In this document: positions 11,250 through 22,164 of the stretch, in pieces
Layout of the letters: every line of letters starts with the position of its first letter
Numbering within the stretch: position 1 is the first letter of the stretch
Origin: Plotosus lineatus
Taxonomy: Eukaryota; Chordata; Actinopteri; Siluriformes; Plotosidae
Assembly: GCA_024760905.1 (NCBI GenBank)
Contig: CM045745.1
Span: 18,008,782 to 18,072,781 of the forward strand
Direction of reading: 5' to 3'
DNA: 64,000 nt
The notes under the pieces: generated by a model
The model's database searches: none
Seen by the model: the letters and a program-made list of their open reading frames with translations, nothing else
What the model was told of the DNA's origin: nothing
Program-made: the position numbers and the translations under genes

Positions 11250-11346
11250 ATTTCCACAGCCTAATACAAACAATATAGTAACAAAATTAAAGTTAATCAC
11301 ACTTGCTCTGTGTCAGATTAAGTATTATACATATCGTATCAAGCCT

Positions 11347-11685
11347 CTTCTTTTCCTTTCGACTTTTCCAGGGATCACCACAGCAAATCATCTGATTCGC
11401 ATGTTTGATTTGGCATAGGTTTTTATGTCAGATGCCCTTCCTGACACAACCCTTTAGCAAGGGGCAGAGGCGGCTATGCAGCTACTATTTACGAAAGTCA
11501 GCAAGTTTTGTTTTTTTACATGCCTCTCACTATAGACAATGGGAGACAAGGCCAGCCTTTAATAACCCAGTTACACCCCCCCGGGGTGTTGTGGACTTTA
11601 TGGACCTTGTGGAGAGTGGGACTCAAACCCCCAACCTTAGCATCAGCGATCCAGCCCCCTTTCCCACCAGGCCACCACTGCCCCC
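11347..11685 (-). mobile_element. tRNA/RTE-type SINE, copy 2
   Basis: A complete but diverged copy on the minus strand. The tRNA-like head is at the right (11585-11685, with GAGTCC-type B box mutated to TGAGTCCC) and the RTE-like tail at the left (11347-11400). Flanks at 11331-11346 and 11686-11701 agree at 13 of 16 positions, an aged target-site duplication. Confidence 0.82.
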
Positions 11686-11701
11686 ATATCTTATTGAGCC
11701 T

Positions 11702-12014
11702 AGTGACTAATAACAACATGATGAGAATGATGGTGGTCATGTGCAATGTGATTATTATCCTTTTTATCTTATGATATGGTATTCAGCTATGGTTTATAAT
11801 TATGATGCTATTCTGGGATTTTTTTTTTTTTTTTGGCAAAATAGAATAAAAATTGTCACATACTGTATCTGCATGACAAATCCTCCATCTGCCATCAAAA
11901 TGAATAAAGATTATATAGCTCAGTGCTGTTCATTGTTCTTTGTGTTGCCACCAGGTGTTTATACTTTTGAAATGATGAAATAAATAAAGTTGGTATATAA
12001 ATACCTCTTTGAAC
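11702..12014. other. Unassigned AT-rich sequence
   Basis: A T-run lies near 11819-11834. No gene or element end is recognised. Confidence 0.5.
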
Positions 12015-12030
12015 TATTTCACACTTTAAT

Positions 12031-12380
12031 TGTCTGTCTTCCTTTCGGCTTTTTCCCTTTTACTCGGGAGTCGCCACAGTGAATCATCTGATTCGCACGT
12101 TTGATTTGGCAGAGGTTTTTACATCGGATGCCCTTCGTGTCACAACCCTTTTAGCAAGGGACAGAAACACACTGACGGCTTTGCAGCTACTCTTTACGAA
12201 AGTCAGCAATGGTTCTTTTACATGCCTCTCACCATAGACAGTGAGAGACATGGCCCGCCTTTGATAACCCAGTTCGCCGCACTGGGGGGACAGTGACAAC
12301 CTTGTGGAGAGTGGGACTCGAACCCCCAACCTTTGGAGCAGCGATCCAGTGCCCTATACCACTAGACCACCACTGCCCCC
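12031..12380 (-). mobile_element. tRNA/RTE-type SINE, copy 3 (complete)
   Basis: Full-length copy on the minus strand. The head at 12290-12380 carries A-box-like TGGTCTAGTGGTATAGGGC and B-box-like GGGTTCGAGTCC. A unique core follows, then a segment like the RTE 5' leader (12089-12148) and a segment like the RTE 3' end (12040-12090). The tail is (GACA)n. A 16-bp target-site duplication with one mismatch lies at 12015-12030 and 12381-12396. The head is a Pol III promoter remnant, not a functional tRNA. Confidence 0.92.
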
Positions 12381-12396
12381 TATTACACACTTTAAT

Positions 12397-13290
12397 AACG
12401 ACAAAAAAGAATTCCCGCCAGGGTCAGAACATACTCAGAGTTTTCCATCATTATAGACACTTTATCTGACAGTTTTTAATCTTTATCTCACAATAGAACT
12501 GTGACTTATTTTTCCAAGGTTTTTAAGGATATGTTGTTACTTAAAAGCTGAATGACTTCAGGGCTGATTAGGTTGGACACCTGTATGTTTCCATGGCAAA
12601 TTTCAACATTATTATTCTCTCACTCATTTACTGCGCTTTGTTTTTCCTAACAACAACAACAACAACAATAATAATAATAATAATAATAATAACAAAAAAA
12701 CAATTAAAAAAAAAAACAACACCTAGAAAGGAGTTCAGTTCAAAGGGCCATCTTGAGAAGACTAAGAGAAGAAAAAAAAGACAGTAAAAGGAAAGACATG
12801 GTGAATTGAGGCCCCCCCTCCAGCCATCAGCCAGTTACAGAAGGCTAGAAGGGGGCCATGGCGATAGAATAGGTGCATAGGCCTTGTTCGTGGCATGCCT
12901 GCTGAGTGTTAGGGCATGATTGAGCTATTTGAACATCCTTCTTCACAGGTTTCTTTTCTTGTGAAGGCCACATCTTAATGGCAACAGCATGAATAATACA
13001 ATGGGACCTAATGGTCTATGAATACAAGCCACATGCGTTGCATCTCAATGGCACATAAAAAAAAAAAAAAAACAAAACCCAAAAAAAAAGAAAGAAAAAA
13101 AAAGATGATGAATGACTAGCAAATTCAAGAGATTTTTATTGAAATAAAATTACAAAAAAGACTATAAAATAAGTAAGCACTGGAAAGTTTATTGAATATT
13201 TGTTAAGAATGTAGGGAATAATAATGAATGATGGTGTAATTTTATGCAGAACATTTTCATCTGGGGTACAAGTTAACAAAAATTTCTTGG
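12397..13290. other. Unassigned; triplet repeat and A-runs
   Basis: It contains (CAA)n(TAA)n at 12650-12690 and A-rich runs at 13056-13104. The right ~150 bp may be the 3' UTR of the LINE remnant that follows. Confidence 0.5.
12650..12690. repeat. (CAA)n(TAA)n compound microsatellite
   Basis: About 6 CAA units run directly into about 8 TAA units. Confidence 0.92.
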
Positions 13291-13527
13291 TCATCAAGAC
13301 TACACATGTGCACTGACATCTCCCTCTTTCTCTGTATTTCCTCCATTAACTCTCACTGGAGTCATCAGGGGGCTGTTGCCGTCATGGACAATGTCCCTCC
13401 ATCGTTTCCTATCATGCCTCAGATGTTGAGTTTTGGCAAAGGTCTTTCCTGTCCATTCATTGATGTTATCAATCCACCTCTTCTGACATCCTCTTTTCAT
13501 TTTTTTCTTCAACATTTTTGTGTAGTA

Positions 13528-14324
13528 CAGACGCTCCCCGACTTACATTTTTAATTGGTTCCGGACGGCCGAACGTAAGTTGTTACAGTGACGTGTGACG
13601 TATGAGGCTCATATTGCACTTTTCATCCATAAATACCATTACTGTATCTCATAAAACACCCCTAAATCAATTATTATAAACATAACATTGTAAAATAATA
13701 TCAAATAATATCAACATTAAGTTCAAATACGTCACTTATTTATACCGAATCACTTTACATGAAGCTTAAAACAGCCAATCAACGCTTACAATACGTGAGG
13801 CGCTCAATACCGAAAGTGGTGTACTTGCGAAAGTAGTGTATTTGCTGTGGGTTATACAGACTTCCGGTCTTTCAAGTGCACAAGGGTGCCGTTGAACTCG
13901 TTTAGAACACAGCCCGCACTGATGGGAATCCCAGCAAAGCGGAGCGTTCTTTCTTTTGTGTAAGTAAGTAAACTTTATTCAGGAGATGCATACAAAGAAC
14001 ACGTACAAATCCTAATGAATATTAATTTAAAAATAAGTATACACTCTTAGGATTCTGCTAAAAGATAATAAATATCTGTAATTGTTCTGTAATTTGTGGA
14101 TCCGGGTTTTCATTCATTTTACACCTCTTTGCTTAACTGGGTATGCATGGTAGATTGTGCCGATCTGAGCAGAGAGTTAATTAATCTCTGTGCATGAGCC
14201 TTGCACCCATGCTAGTAGGCTTCTGACCAACCATATTTGCTTAGGGTTACAAAAGTCCGCAAAACAGTGACGTCTTAACACAAGGGTAACATGCTATATA
14301 ACATTATATAAATATTTTATATAA

Positions 14325-14371
<47 letters not shown>

Positions 14372-14517
14372 GTCTGTAGTTTGTAAACAATGAATGGAGC
14401 GTCATTGTGTCATTATGTCAGCGTACTACGTAGGTACATCTAAACTCAAAATTTGACTTTGTTTTTTTTTTGAAAATCGAATAATAAAACGGTTTAACGT
14501 AAGTCGGGGAGCGTCTG
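13528..14517. mobile_element. TA-flanked MITE family 2 (990 bp)
   Basis: Both ends show the inverted repeat CAGACGCTCCCCGACTTAC and are flanked by TA (13526-13527 and 14518-14519). Inside the left end is ATTGGTTCCGGACGG, in the style of pogo/Tigger-type termini. No transposase is readable. A (CA)n tract covers 14331-14369. It lies inside LINE coding sequence. A degraded end of the same type is seen at about 18960-19022. Confidence 0.82.
14331..14369. repeat. (CA)n microsatellite within MITE
   Basis: About 19 AC dinucleotides. Confidence 0.95.
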
Positions 14518-14727
14518 TATAGTCTTTCCGAATCCTTCTGATCTTGTGGTATGACCGTACCAATTCAGTTTCCTTTTCTGGACTGTTATTAGCAGGGCTG
14601 TCTTGATAGTTGATGCCCAGGATGTTTCTATAGCATTTTATGTCAAATGACATGATCTTCTTTTAGTGTTCTTTGTTAAGGTTCCAAGTCTCACAAGCAT
14701 GTAGAAATATGGTAAATGGAGCACTCT

Positions 14728-15146
14728 CTTCTTCTTCTTTTCCTTTCGGCTTTTCCCTTCAGGGGTCGCCACAGCGAATCATCTGCCTCCATCTCACCCT
14801 ATCCTTTGCATCTTCTTCTCTTACACCAACGACCTTCATGTCCTCCTTCTCTCTCTGGCAACGGACACGCCTCCCGCCTCTCCTTCTTCGATGTCTTTGA
14901 CCAACAGTAGTCCAATTTCCATCAGCACCCTGTTGGTTGACGGCACTGATGGCGGTCGTTGTTAACCCGGGCCTCGACCGATTCGGTACGTCATTCTTTC
15001 TTGTGATTCGCATAGTTTATTTGGCATTTGTTTTACGCCGAATGCCCTTCCTGACGCAACCCTCTGCATTTATCCGGGCTTGGGACCGGCATGAGGGAGA
15101 GACACTGGTTTGTGCCCCCCCCCACCCCCCCCACACGGCTGCATTT
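14728..15146 (-). mobile_element. Complete 419-bp internally deleted RTE derivative
   Basis: Both RTE termini are present. The 5' leader with a G-run and GCAGCCGTG-like start is at the right, and the 3' end with (CTT)n on the plus strand at the left. About 2.7 kb between them is missing. Target-site duplications of 16-17 bp (gtaaatgg(g)agcactct) lie at 14712-14727 and 15147-15163. The deletion joint near 14847 fuses the N-terminal and C-terminal codons of the RTE ORF in frame, giving an 84-codon ORF at 14759-15013. This is a non-autonomous element mobilised as a unit. Confidence 0.92.
14759..15013 (-). CDS. 84-codon in-frame fusion ORF of the RTE derivative
   Basis: The ORF starts MRITRKNDVPNRSRPGL, the usual RTE N-terminus. 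It passes through a basic RRRRGGRRVRCQREK stretch, then jumps to EDMKVVGVREEDAKDRVRW and ends MIRCGDP, the usual RTE C-terminus. Endonuclease and RT domains are entirely absent. Whether it is translated is unknown. The open frame may only reflect the recent age of the element, but a short basic peptide is possible. Confidence 0.55.
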   Translation of the reverse strand: MRITRKNDVPNRSRPGLTTTAISAVNQQGADGNWTTVGQRHRRRRGGRRVRCQREKEDMKVVGVREEDAKDRVRWRQMIRCGDP

Positions 15147-15302
15147 GTAAATGGGAGCACTCTAAGGAACCATATCTTGAGTTTCATGACACTGATGCTT
15201 GCTGGAATTTCAACTTCTGGTTATTCCTCACTGATCACTGCATAAAGGTATTTTAAATGACTAACAACCTCAAATTTTGCCATCCTGGAACATAAATGTA
15301 TA

Positions 15303-15620
15303 GAGGGATCCCTCACTTTCCGCAGTTAATTGGGACCAAGATCCCCCCGCGACCATTGAATTCCGTGAAGTAGAATCAACCCCCCCCCCCCCGACTGAAG
15401 CATAAGTACATGTATATGTGTATATAATATCAATAAATGCATATTCAATGCTATAAATGCTTATAATTAGAATAAAACATTCAAAACTAATGCACAAGAT
15501 GTAAATTAAATATAAATACAAAGACATACAGACACGCACACGCTCACACAAATGCGCATGCAACACACTCTGATGCGCACCTCACATAAAAATCTAAGTA
15601 GTTTTGATGGGGGGGTTTTA
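15303..15620. mobile_element. MITE family 1, copy 2 (truncated)
   Basis: The left end reads GAGGGATCCCTCACTTTCC after TA, then GTTAATTGGGACCAAGATC, matching the end of the copy at 10208-10706 in reverse. It contains a C-run at 15380-15393 and breaks off after about 318 bp. Confidence 0.72.
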
Positions 15621-17252
15621 TATACCTGAAAATTTTGCTCCCACATTGTACAAAATAAGATGACTGGGGAAATTGAATCATTATTTTCGTAAACCACAAG
15701 CATGAATTCAATTCTTATATATTGGATGACTAATCATAACTACATAAGTAATTCCTATTCCAGATACACAATGACTTGCACCAATGGTCTGGCTTTATAT
15801 TAGTGTTTTGTTTTGTTTTTTTTTCAGCATAAGGTAAATCCCATTATTCAGACACAATAATTCAAACAGTTCATGCTGCAAATTGTCACTGTAGATCAAT
15901 TTCATTCAGATGGCTTATGTTCTATAATACTGTTTAAAGCACACTCATCTGTCTCTGTCTCTCATCTAATAACATTCTAAATTTGTTTTTATCTACAACA
16001 CTCACCCTGTTTCTCACAGTGGCCTTCTCTCCCTCTTTCATTTTTATCTTGCTTTAGAACCTGGCATACATCATCTCCCCCAACCCCAAACATGTTGCAG
16101 TGCTTGTTTTTCAGATGTTTGAGGAAAGAAGATTTGGAATGAGTTCAGTCAGGTCGTCTTGCATCCTTGTCCCTCCTGAGAAGCCTTTAGAGTCCTTAAT
16201 GGCTTAATATGGTTCTTTTTCTTCTCATCTCTGTACAGATGGAGAAAAAATGGCCCTCTCAACACCTGTAATGCTCTTCCATTAAATGAGAAAAAGAAGG
16301 GGATGAGGAAGAAAGGGAGACATGATTGCTCATATAAATGTTACTACAAACCAATGTGTATTCTAGCCTAACAACAGTAAAGAATTTTCAATGGATTGTA
16401 CATGGGAAGTCAAAGGTTTTGCCTCTTCTATGAAACAGGTAAATACTGTATGAAAGTTCCATGTTTTAATAATGCACTTGGCTTTATTTTATATCAGCAA
16501 GCAAATAGATAAAAAAAAAAATAAATAAATAATAAAAAAAAGTCTTCAGCAAGTTCAAACTATTTCTGTGGCTGACAGTCCATGGTAGCTAATTGGCCAA
16601 GCTCTTAGAGGAGAGAGGGACAGCATAAGCTCACTTCCCTGTCACTCACAGCAATGCCAACCAATCATAGACGCACTCATTTGTATGGGGGTGGATAGTG
16701 CTTTCCCTTCGAGTGTGTTAAAATTGCCCCCAAATAGGCATGGCACAGCAGTTTCAAAAAGGTGGGTGGCTAGCATTGCATGTCACAGAGGGGGCATGTG
16801 CATGCTTTCACCCCATCCTGATTAGTGGCGGTCATGTGGTAGGGAATGCAATACCTGAAGGAATGGAATTGGATATGACTAAATTAGGGAGAAGAACATG
16901 GTAAAATCAAAAAAAAAAAAAAAAAAAAAAAAAGAAAATAATGTTCAACCTTATGTTAAATTTGATTTCATGAACCAAAATGTTCACAATGCTAAAGAAG
17001 AAAAGATGTTGGGATGGATTGAGTTGGATTAATTAACATGAAAATTCTAGTCCTACCTCTCTCCTCAGCTGGAAGTAAGATTTGATGCATAGAACATATT
17101 GGAATTCTATTCTAAACTGTAATGAATTGCTGTAAATCTAATACAAATTAACAACATGATGCTGTATTTGACATATTGTTAGTTCGTAGTAGATTCACAG
17201 CAATTCATGACAGTGTGGAATAAAATTCCAAAATATAAATGTAAAATACTGT
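15621..17252. other. Unassigned intergenic sequence
   Basis: No convincing coding region on either strand. It contains a poly(A) run at 16909-16933 and an A-rich stretch near 16510-16541. No mobile-element terminus is recognised. Confidence 0.5.
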
Positions 17253-17599
17253 TAGTGGTGGTCTAGTGGTATAGGGCGCTGGAGCGCTGATCCAAAGGTT
17301 GGGGGTTCGAGTCCCACTCTCCACAAGGTTGTCACTGTCCCCCCAGTACAGCTAACTGGCTTATCAAAGGCAGGCCATGTCTCTCACTGTCTTTGGTGAG
17401 AGGCATGTAAAATAACCATTACTGAGTTTCGTAAAGAGTAGCTGCAAAGTCGTCAGCGTGTTTCTGTCCCTTGCTAAAAAGGGTTGTGACAGGAAGGGCA
17501 TCCGACGTAAAAACCTCTGCCAAATCAAACATGCGAATCAGATGATTCGCTGTGGCGACTCCCGAGTAAAAGGGAAAAAGCCGAAAGGAAGACAGACAA
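17253..17599 (+). mobile_element. tRNA/RTE-type SINE, copy 4
   Basis: Near full-length on the plus strand. The head GTGGTGGTCTAGTGGTATAG and B box GGGTTCGAGTCC are intact. The RTE-like segments and the (GACA) tail follow. The 3' flank (attaaagtgtgaaata) matches the target of copy 3. A clear target-site duplication is not found. Confidence 0.88.
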
Positions 17600-17777
17600 T
17601 TAAAGTGTGAAATATTCATTCCTCACATGTATCAAACTGGTTGGATACTTTATGAAATGATAAATGGTATGACTGTAATTTGGCAGAATAAAATAATAAA
17701 TTGTGGAACTACACATCTTGTCAAAAGGTCAAATGTTATCCTCTGATATCATACAGATTTACAGATGTTTTGGTTTT

Positions 17778-17825
17778 ACACACACACACACTTACACACA
17801 CACACTTACACACACACACACACAC
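17778..17825. repeat. Interrupted (CA)n microsatellite
   Basis: CA runs broken twice by TT. Confidence 0.9.
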
Positions 17826-17923
17826 TAAGTCTCTACCCATTCGTGGTTCACCATTCGCAGCACCGCATACTCACGGATTTTGTTCTCAAAGGTTTTTTTT
17901 CCACTAAATTTTTTAAATTAGCG

Positions 17924-18233
17924 CAGGGCTTCTTAGTTATTTTCTGTGATGACCCTTCTAGGAAGAAGAAGAAGAAAAAAAAAAAAAAAAAAAAACATTT
18001 CACGCTACCCCAGTGCCCTGCATGCGACTATAAATATTATTATTTGTCATAAAATTGTTATGATGACACCTCTGCATAGCATTGTATCTTTATTAACATT
18101 AAAAACAAAAAACATTTAATAATAATAATAATAATAATTAAAAAACACTTAATTCTAGTACAAAAAAAAGCATGTTTCCTAGAATCATACGTGCTTCCCT
18201 GTCATCGCGCGCTCCACTATTTGAGAAGCACTG
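17924..18233. mobile_element. hAT-type MITE, copy 1
   Basis: 310 bp with ends CAGGGCTTCTTAGTTATTTT and (reverse) CAGTGCTTCTCAAATAGTGG. It is flanked by the 8-bp target duplication AATTAGCG (17916-17923) and AACTAGCG (18234-18241), diagnostic of hAT insertion. The interior is non-coding, with an A-run and an (AAT)n tract. A longer relative in opposite orientation is at 42261-42959. Confidence 0.85.
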
Positions 18234-18360
18234 AACTAGCGGCAGCGTCGGCAAATTTAAACATATGCATCATCTCGACATTACTGGCACGTGATTCATA
18301 TTTAGCCAATGACTGAGAGCTATATATATATGCTCCCTTTACAACTCAACAGACTGTACA

Positions 18361-18520
18361 CTCAACCGGATTCTCCCAGCATACCCAAAAGCACTTGGAG
18401 AAGGAAGGTACCGCTGGCGGCATGACCATGTACTGAAGGAGATCGCAACATGGGTAGATCAGCATAGGATTGGTGGCAATCGCCAATTAACACAAAGAGG
18501 CCCAAGACAAGTACAGTCCT
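18361..18520 (+). pseudogene. Possible RT C-terminal fragment
   Basis: The plus strand reads LNRILPAYPKALGEGRYRWR then HDHVLKEIATW in one frame. A G-R-Y-x-W-R-H-D-x-V-L block occurs near the C-terminus of some fish LINE or reverse-transcriptase proteins, from recall. There is no upstream RT. The assignment is weak. Confidence 0.35.
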
Positions 18521-18689
18521 GCAATGAAGGCTGCCAAGTCTACTCAGACCAGCTCACTACTGTCACAAGCATCCAACTGGGAGTTACATGTCGATGTGCA
18601 CAAGAAACAGGTTTCTCGAAGAAGTACATAGGCTCCTGCAGGGGAAGAGAAGCAGAATGATACATTTCTGAACTTCAGCCAAAACTTTC

Positions 18690-19285
18690 AAAGAAGAAAC
18701 TAAGTGACTCTAGTATTATAATGCACCAGATAAGAGTGAAACTTCTGTAAATCTGTAGATCAGATCCGCTGTGCTGTGCTTGAAAGGAACCAGGAGTTTA
18801 AACACGGGACATAATGATATTGATAATGTACAAATGATTATGTATAGAGAGAGAGAGACTATATACAGTACAAACTTGCATAGATTACTTATACAAGGTT
18901 TAAAAATACGTTCCCCTCTAAAGAATGCCCTGTAACAACTTACGAACAAATTCATCTAATGAACGGCTAATGTAAATTCATCTAATGTCCGGAACCTAAC
19001 ACATTCGTAAGCTGGGGAGCGTGTATGTGTGTGTGTATGTATATTATATATATATATACACACACACACACCATAATCGATGTGATAAGTGCCCAGGGCG
19101 CTTAAAAAATTGGAATGGGTGGGTGCTGATTCAAATACTATCAGTGGAGTGGAACAGTCTTATTACAATAGAAGTGGAAAACATGAATAAAAACTGAAGA
19201 ATAAAAGAGTTTTACTGGTATTCGTGTTATTTATTTTGTGGTATCAACCAACTTACATGAAAGCTGAAAATAAACAGAAAACAGC
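18690..19285. other. Unassigned; remnant of MITE family 2 end and microsatellites
   Basis: At about 18960-19022 the sequence ends ATTCGTAAGCTGGGGAGCG, a degraded match to the MITE family 2 terminus. A TG/TA/CA palindromic microsatellite follows at 19020-19070. The rest is unassigned. Confidence 0.45.
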
Positions 19286-20966
19286 TTCTTTCTTCTTTTC
19301 CTTTCGGCTTTTCCCTTCAGAAGTCGCCACAGCAAACCATCCGCCTACATCTCATTTGATCCTCTGTATCTTCTACTCTTACCCCCACTACCTTCATGTC
19401 CTCCTTCACCACATCCAAAAATCTTCTGTTTGGGCTTCCTCTAGACCTTCTGCCTGGTAGTTCCAACCTAAGCATCCCACTACCAATATATTCACTATCC
19501 CTCCTCTGTACAAGTCCAAACCATCTCATTCTAGCCTCTCTGACTTTGTCTCCAAAACATCTAACATGGGCTGTCCCTCTGATGTACTCATTCCTGATCC
19601 TATCCATCCTCGTTACTCCCAAAGAGAACCTCAACATTTTCATCTCTGCTACCTCCAGCTCTGCCTCCTGTCTTTTTCCCAGGGCCACTGTTTCTAAACC
19701 ATACAACATCGCTGGCCTCATCACCGTCTTGTACACTTTTCCTTTCATTCTTGCCGATACCCTCCTATCACACATCACACCAGATACTTTTCTCCAACCA
19801 TTCCAACCTGCCTGCACATGCTTCTTCACCTCTTTTCCACACTCTCCATTGCTCTGATTGTTGAGCCTAAGTACTTAAAATCCTCCACCTTCTTTATCTC
19901 TGCTCCCTGTAACCTCACCGTTCCTCTTGGGTCCTTGTCGTTCACACACACATGTATTTTGTTTTACTGAGGCTTACCTTCATTCCCCTCCTTTCCAGGG
20001 CATACCTCCACCTCTTTAGATTTTCCTGCACTTGTTCTCTGCTCTCACTGAAGATCACAATGTCATCTGCAAACATCATAGTCCATGGAGATTCTTGTCT
20101 AACCTCATGTGTCAGCCTGTCCATCACCATAGCAAACAAGAAGGGGCTCAGAGCTGACCCTTGATGCAGTCCCACCTCCACCTTGAATTCGTCGGTCACA
20201 CCGACAGCACACCTCACCACTGTCTTACGTCTCTCATACATGTCCTGCACCACTCTAACATACTTCTCTGCCACTCCAGACTTCCTCATGCAATACTGCA
20301 GTTCTTCTTTGGCACCCTGTCATATGCTTTCTCCAGATCCACAAAGGCACAATGCAGCTCCTTCTGACCTTCTCTGTACTTCTCTATTAACATCCTCAAG
20401 GCAAACACTGCATCTGTGGTGCTCTTTCTTGGCATGAAACCAAACTGTTGTTCACAAAAGCTGACCTCTGCCCTTAGTCTAGCTTCCACTATTTTTCCCA
20501 CTGCTTCATCGTATGGCTCATCAACTTTATCCCTCTGTAGTTGTCACACTCTGCATGTCTCCCTTTTTCTTAAAAATAGGCACAAGCACACTTCTCCTCC
20601 ATTCCTCCGGCATCCTCTCACTCTCTAAGACCTTGTTGAATGTTCTTGTCAGAAAATCTACTGCTACCTCTCCTAGACACTTCCATACCTCCACCGGTAT
20701 ATCATTAGGACCAACTGCCTTTCCGCTCTTCATCCTTTTCAATGCCCTCCTCACTTCACCCTTACTAATCTTTGCTACTTCCTGGTCCTCAACAGTCACC
20801 TCTTCTACTCTTTTTTCTCTCTCATTTTCCTCATTCATCAGCTCTTCAAAGTACTCTTTCCAGCTTCCCAGCATACTTCTGTCATCAGTCAACACATTTC
20901 CCACTCTGTCCTTAATCACTCTAACTTGCTGCACATCCTTCCCATCTCTATCTCTCTGCTGTGCCA
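19286..20966 (-). mobile_element. RTE-type LINE, copy C (5'-truncated)
   Basis: It covers RT and the C-terminus in four frames. 20527-20967 gives the RT start (KRMKSGKAVGPNDIPVEVW). 20286-20501 reads [20 protein letters not shown] and DLEKAYDRVP. 19942-20289 carries GLHQGSALSPFLF and the intact active site FADDIVIFSE. 19317-19829 reads MRPAMLYGLETVAL to the C-terminal CGDF. Three frameshifts separate these. The 5' end stops within the linker at about 20966. The 3' end has the usual (CTT)n on the plus strand. It is inactive. Confidence 0.88.
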
Positions 20967-21964
20967 TTCCTGTATATATAATATATATAGCGATATAATT
21001 ATTTTATGTTTTATACTACATTTTTGGTTTTCAATATATATTGATTTATATTTTCTTTCTTGAACATTTGATGTCTTCTTTGATTTGACAGTATAATTCC
21101 ATTTTAGAACCTTTCCATTATATTTGTACTTGGTCCAGATTTTAGACAAACTGACTGGGAACAATCAATCTTTGCTGCATACCATAATGATTTACCTTAT
21201 TTAAGAAATTTTAAAATCTTGTTTCAACTGAAATGTCTTGTGTTGGAATCAGGCTGAGTGCAACAGCTCAACAAAGTGTCCATAATATTTTTCTCAGAAT
21301 TGAGTGATTCCAATGATCTAAAAAAAAAATTGCAATTGTCTCCAGTCACTTTTTCTTTTCTTTAAAAAAAAATAAATAAAAAAATGAAGGAATATTTTCC
21401 AAGAGTGGTAATTCCATAACTTCTACCAGGAGTGGCTGCACTGCTTCCAGGTTGTGTATGGTGTTTTTTTTTTGTTCAATCAGATTTCAGCTTCTATGTG
21501 CTGCAATGCCAAACTAATCTACCCAAGGCCTTCAAAATTCGTAGTGCTGGCTGATGTCACTTAAACTGTATTTAGCAATGGGGCAGTTTTTTAACCAATC
21601 AGATTTCAGACTCACCTCACATGGTAGCTCAGAAAAAATAAAAAAATAAAAAAATACGAACAAAAAAGAAAAACAAAATAAACTAAGCTGAATAGTCTGT
21701 ATCAATCAATACAAAATACATTTAGGTGACATTTTATGCCCACAGTGGCTGATGGAGGAGGAAAAAGTCACATGGTATCGGACATTCTTAAAAATCCATT
21801 TTCAAGGCAGACTTTTCCAGAAAAGCTATACATCCTAAGGATAGGTCGAGTAGGTAAGGTTTACGATTGCTACACTTGCCAAGCACCAAATTTACCAGCA
21901 GCTTTTGTAATGTTCAGTTTTCGTGTTCTCACTTGCGTATGTTTACTCTGGGTATTTAGGGCCC
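20967..21964. other. Unassigned AT-rich sequence
   Basis: Short A-runs and no recognised gene or element. The ORF near 21736-21990 has no recognisable domain. Confidence 0.5.
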
Positions 21965-22164
21965 CCACAGTCCAAAAACATGCACATTAAGTTAACTGGC
22001 TGTTCTGAATGCACACAGATGTAAGCATGAATGATTGTGTGTGTTGGCTCTGAGCTGTTCAGGGTGTTGTCTGCCTTTGCTCAGAGTTGGCAAGATAGGG
22101 TCTGGTCTCCCACAACTCTAATAGGATTAAGCGATTTTGCCACTGAGTGAGAGTGAGTGAATGT
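21965..22164 (+). mobile_element. tRNA-derived SINE family B, copy 1 (5'-truncated)
   Basis: It contains CCACAGTCCAAAAACATGCA, a diverged 'gctgttcagggtgt' block and the 3' block TAGGATTAAGCG before a GAGTGAGTGAATG tail. These blocks are shared in order with the copies at 32367-32712, 52212-52566 and 52990-53345. Confidence 0.65.

Larger units (their letters stand above)
13299..15290 (-). pseudogene. LINE RT C-terminus, split by two insertions
   Basis: Three minus-strand pieces belong to one LINE polyprotein end. 15164-15290 gives the segment before the CETWTL-like site. 14518-14727 reads MSFDIKCYRNILGINYQD. 13299-13525 reads KRWIDNINEWTGKTFAKTQ and HDRKRWRDIV. This order is typical of the last ~150 residues of APE-type LINEs of the I/Ingi/Vingi style. 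The pieces are separated by a 990-bp MITE (13528-14517) and a 419-bp RTE derivative (14728-15146). The LINE is therefore the oldest layer. RT and endonuclease are absent. Confidence 0.72.

Noticed and set aside
12290..12380. Functional tRNA genes at the SINE heads
   Set aside because: A and B boxes are present, but the cloverleaf arms are degenerate and each head is joined to a SINE body; these are SINE promoters.
20513..20998. Long plus-strand open frames such as 20513-20998, 44705-45286 and 46549-47169
   Set aside because: They are antisense shadows of RTE coding sequence; the minus strand carries the endonuclease and RT motifs.
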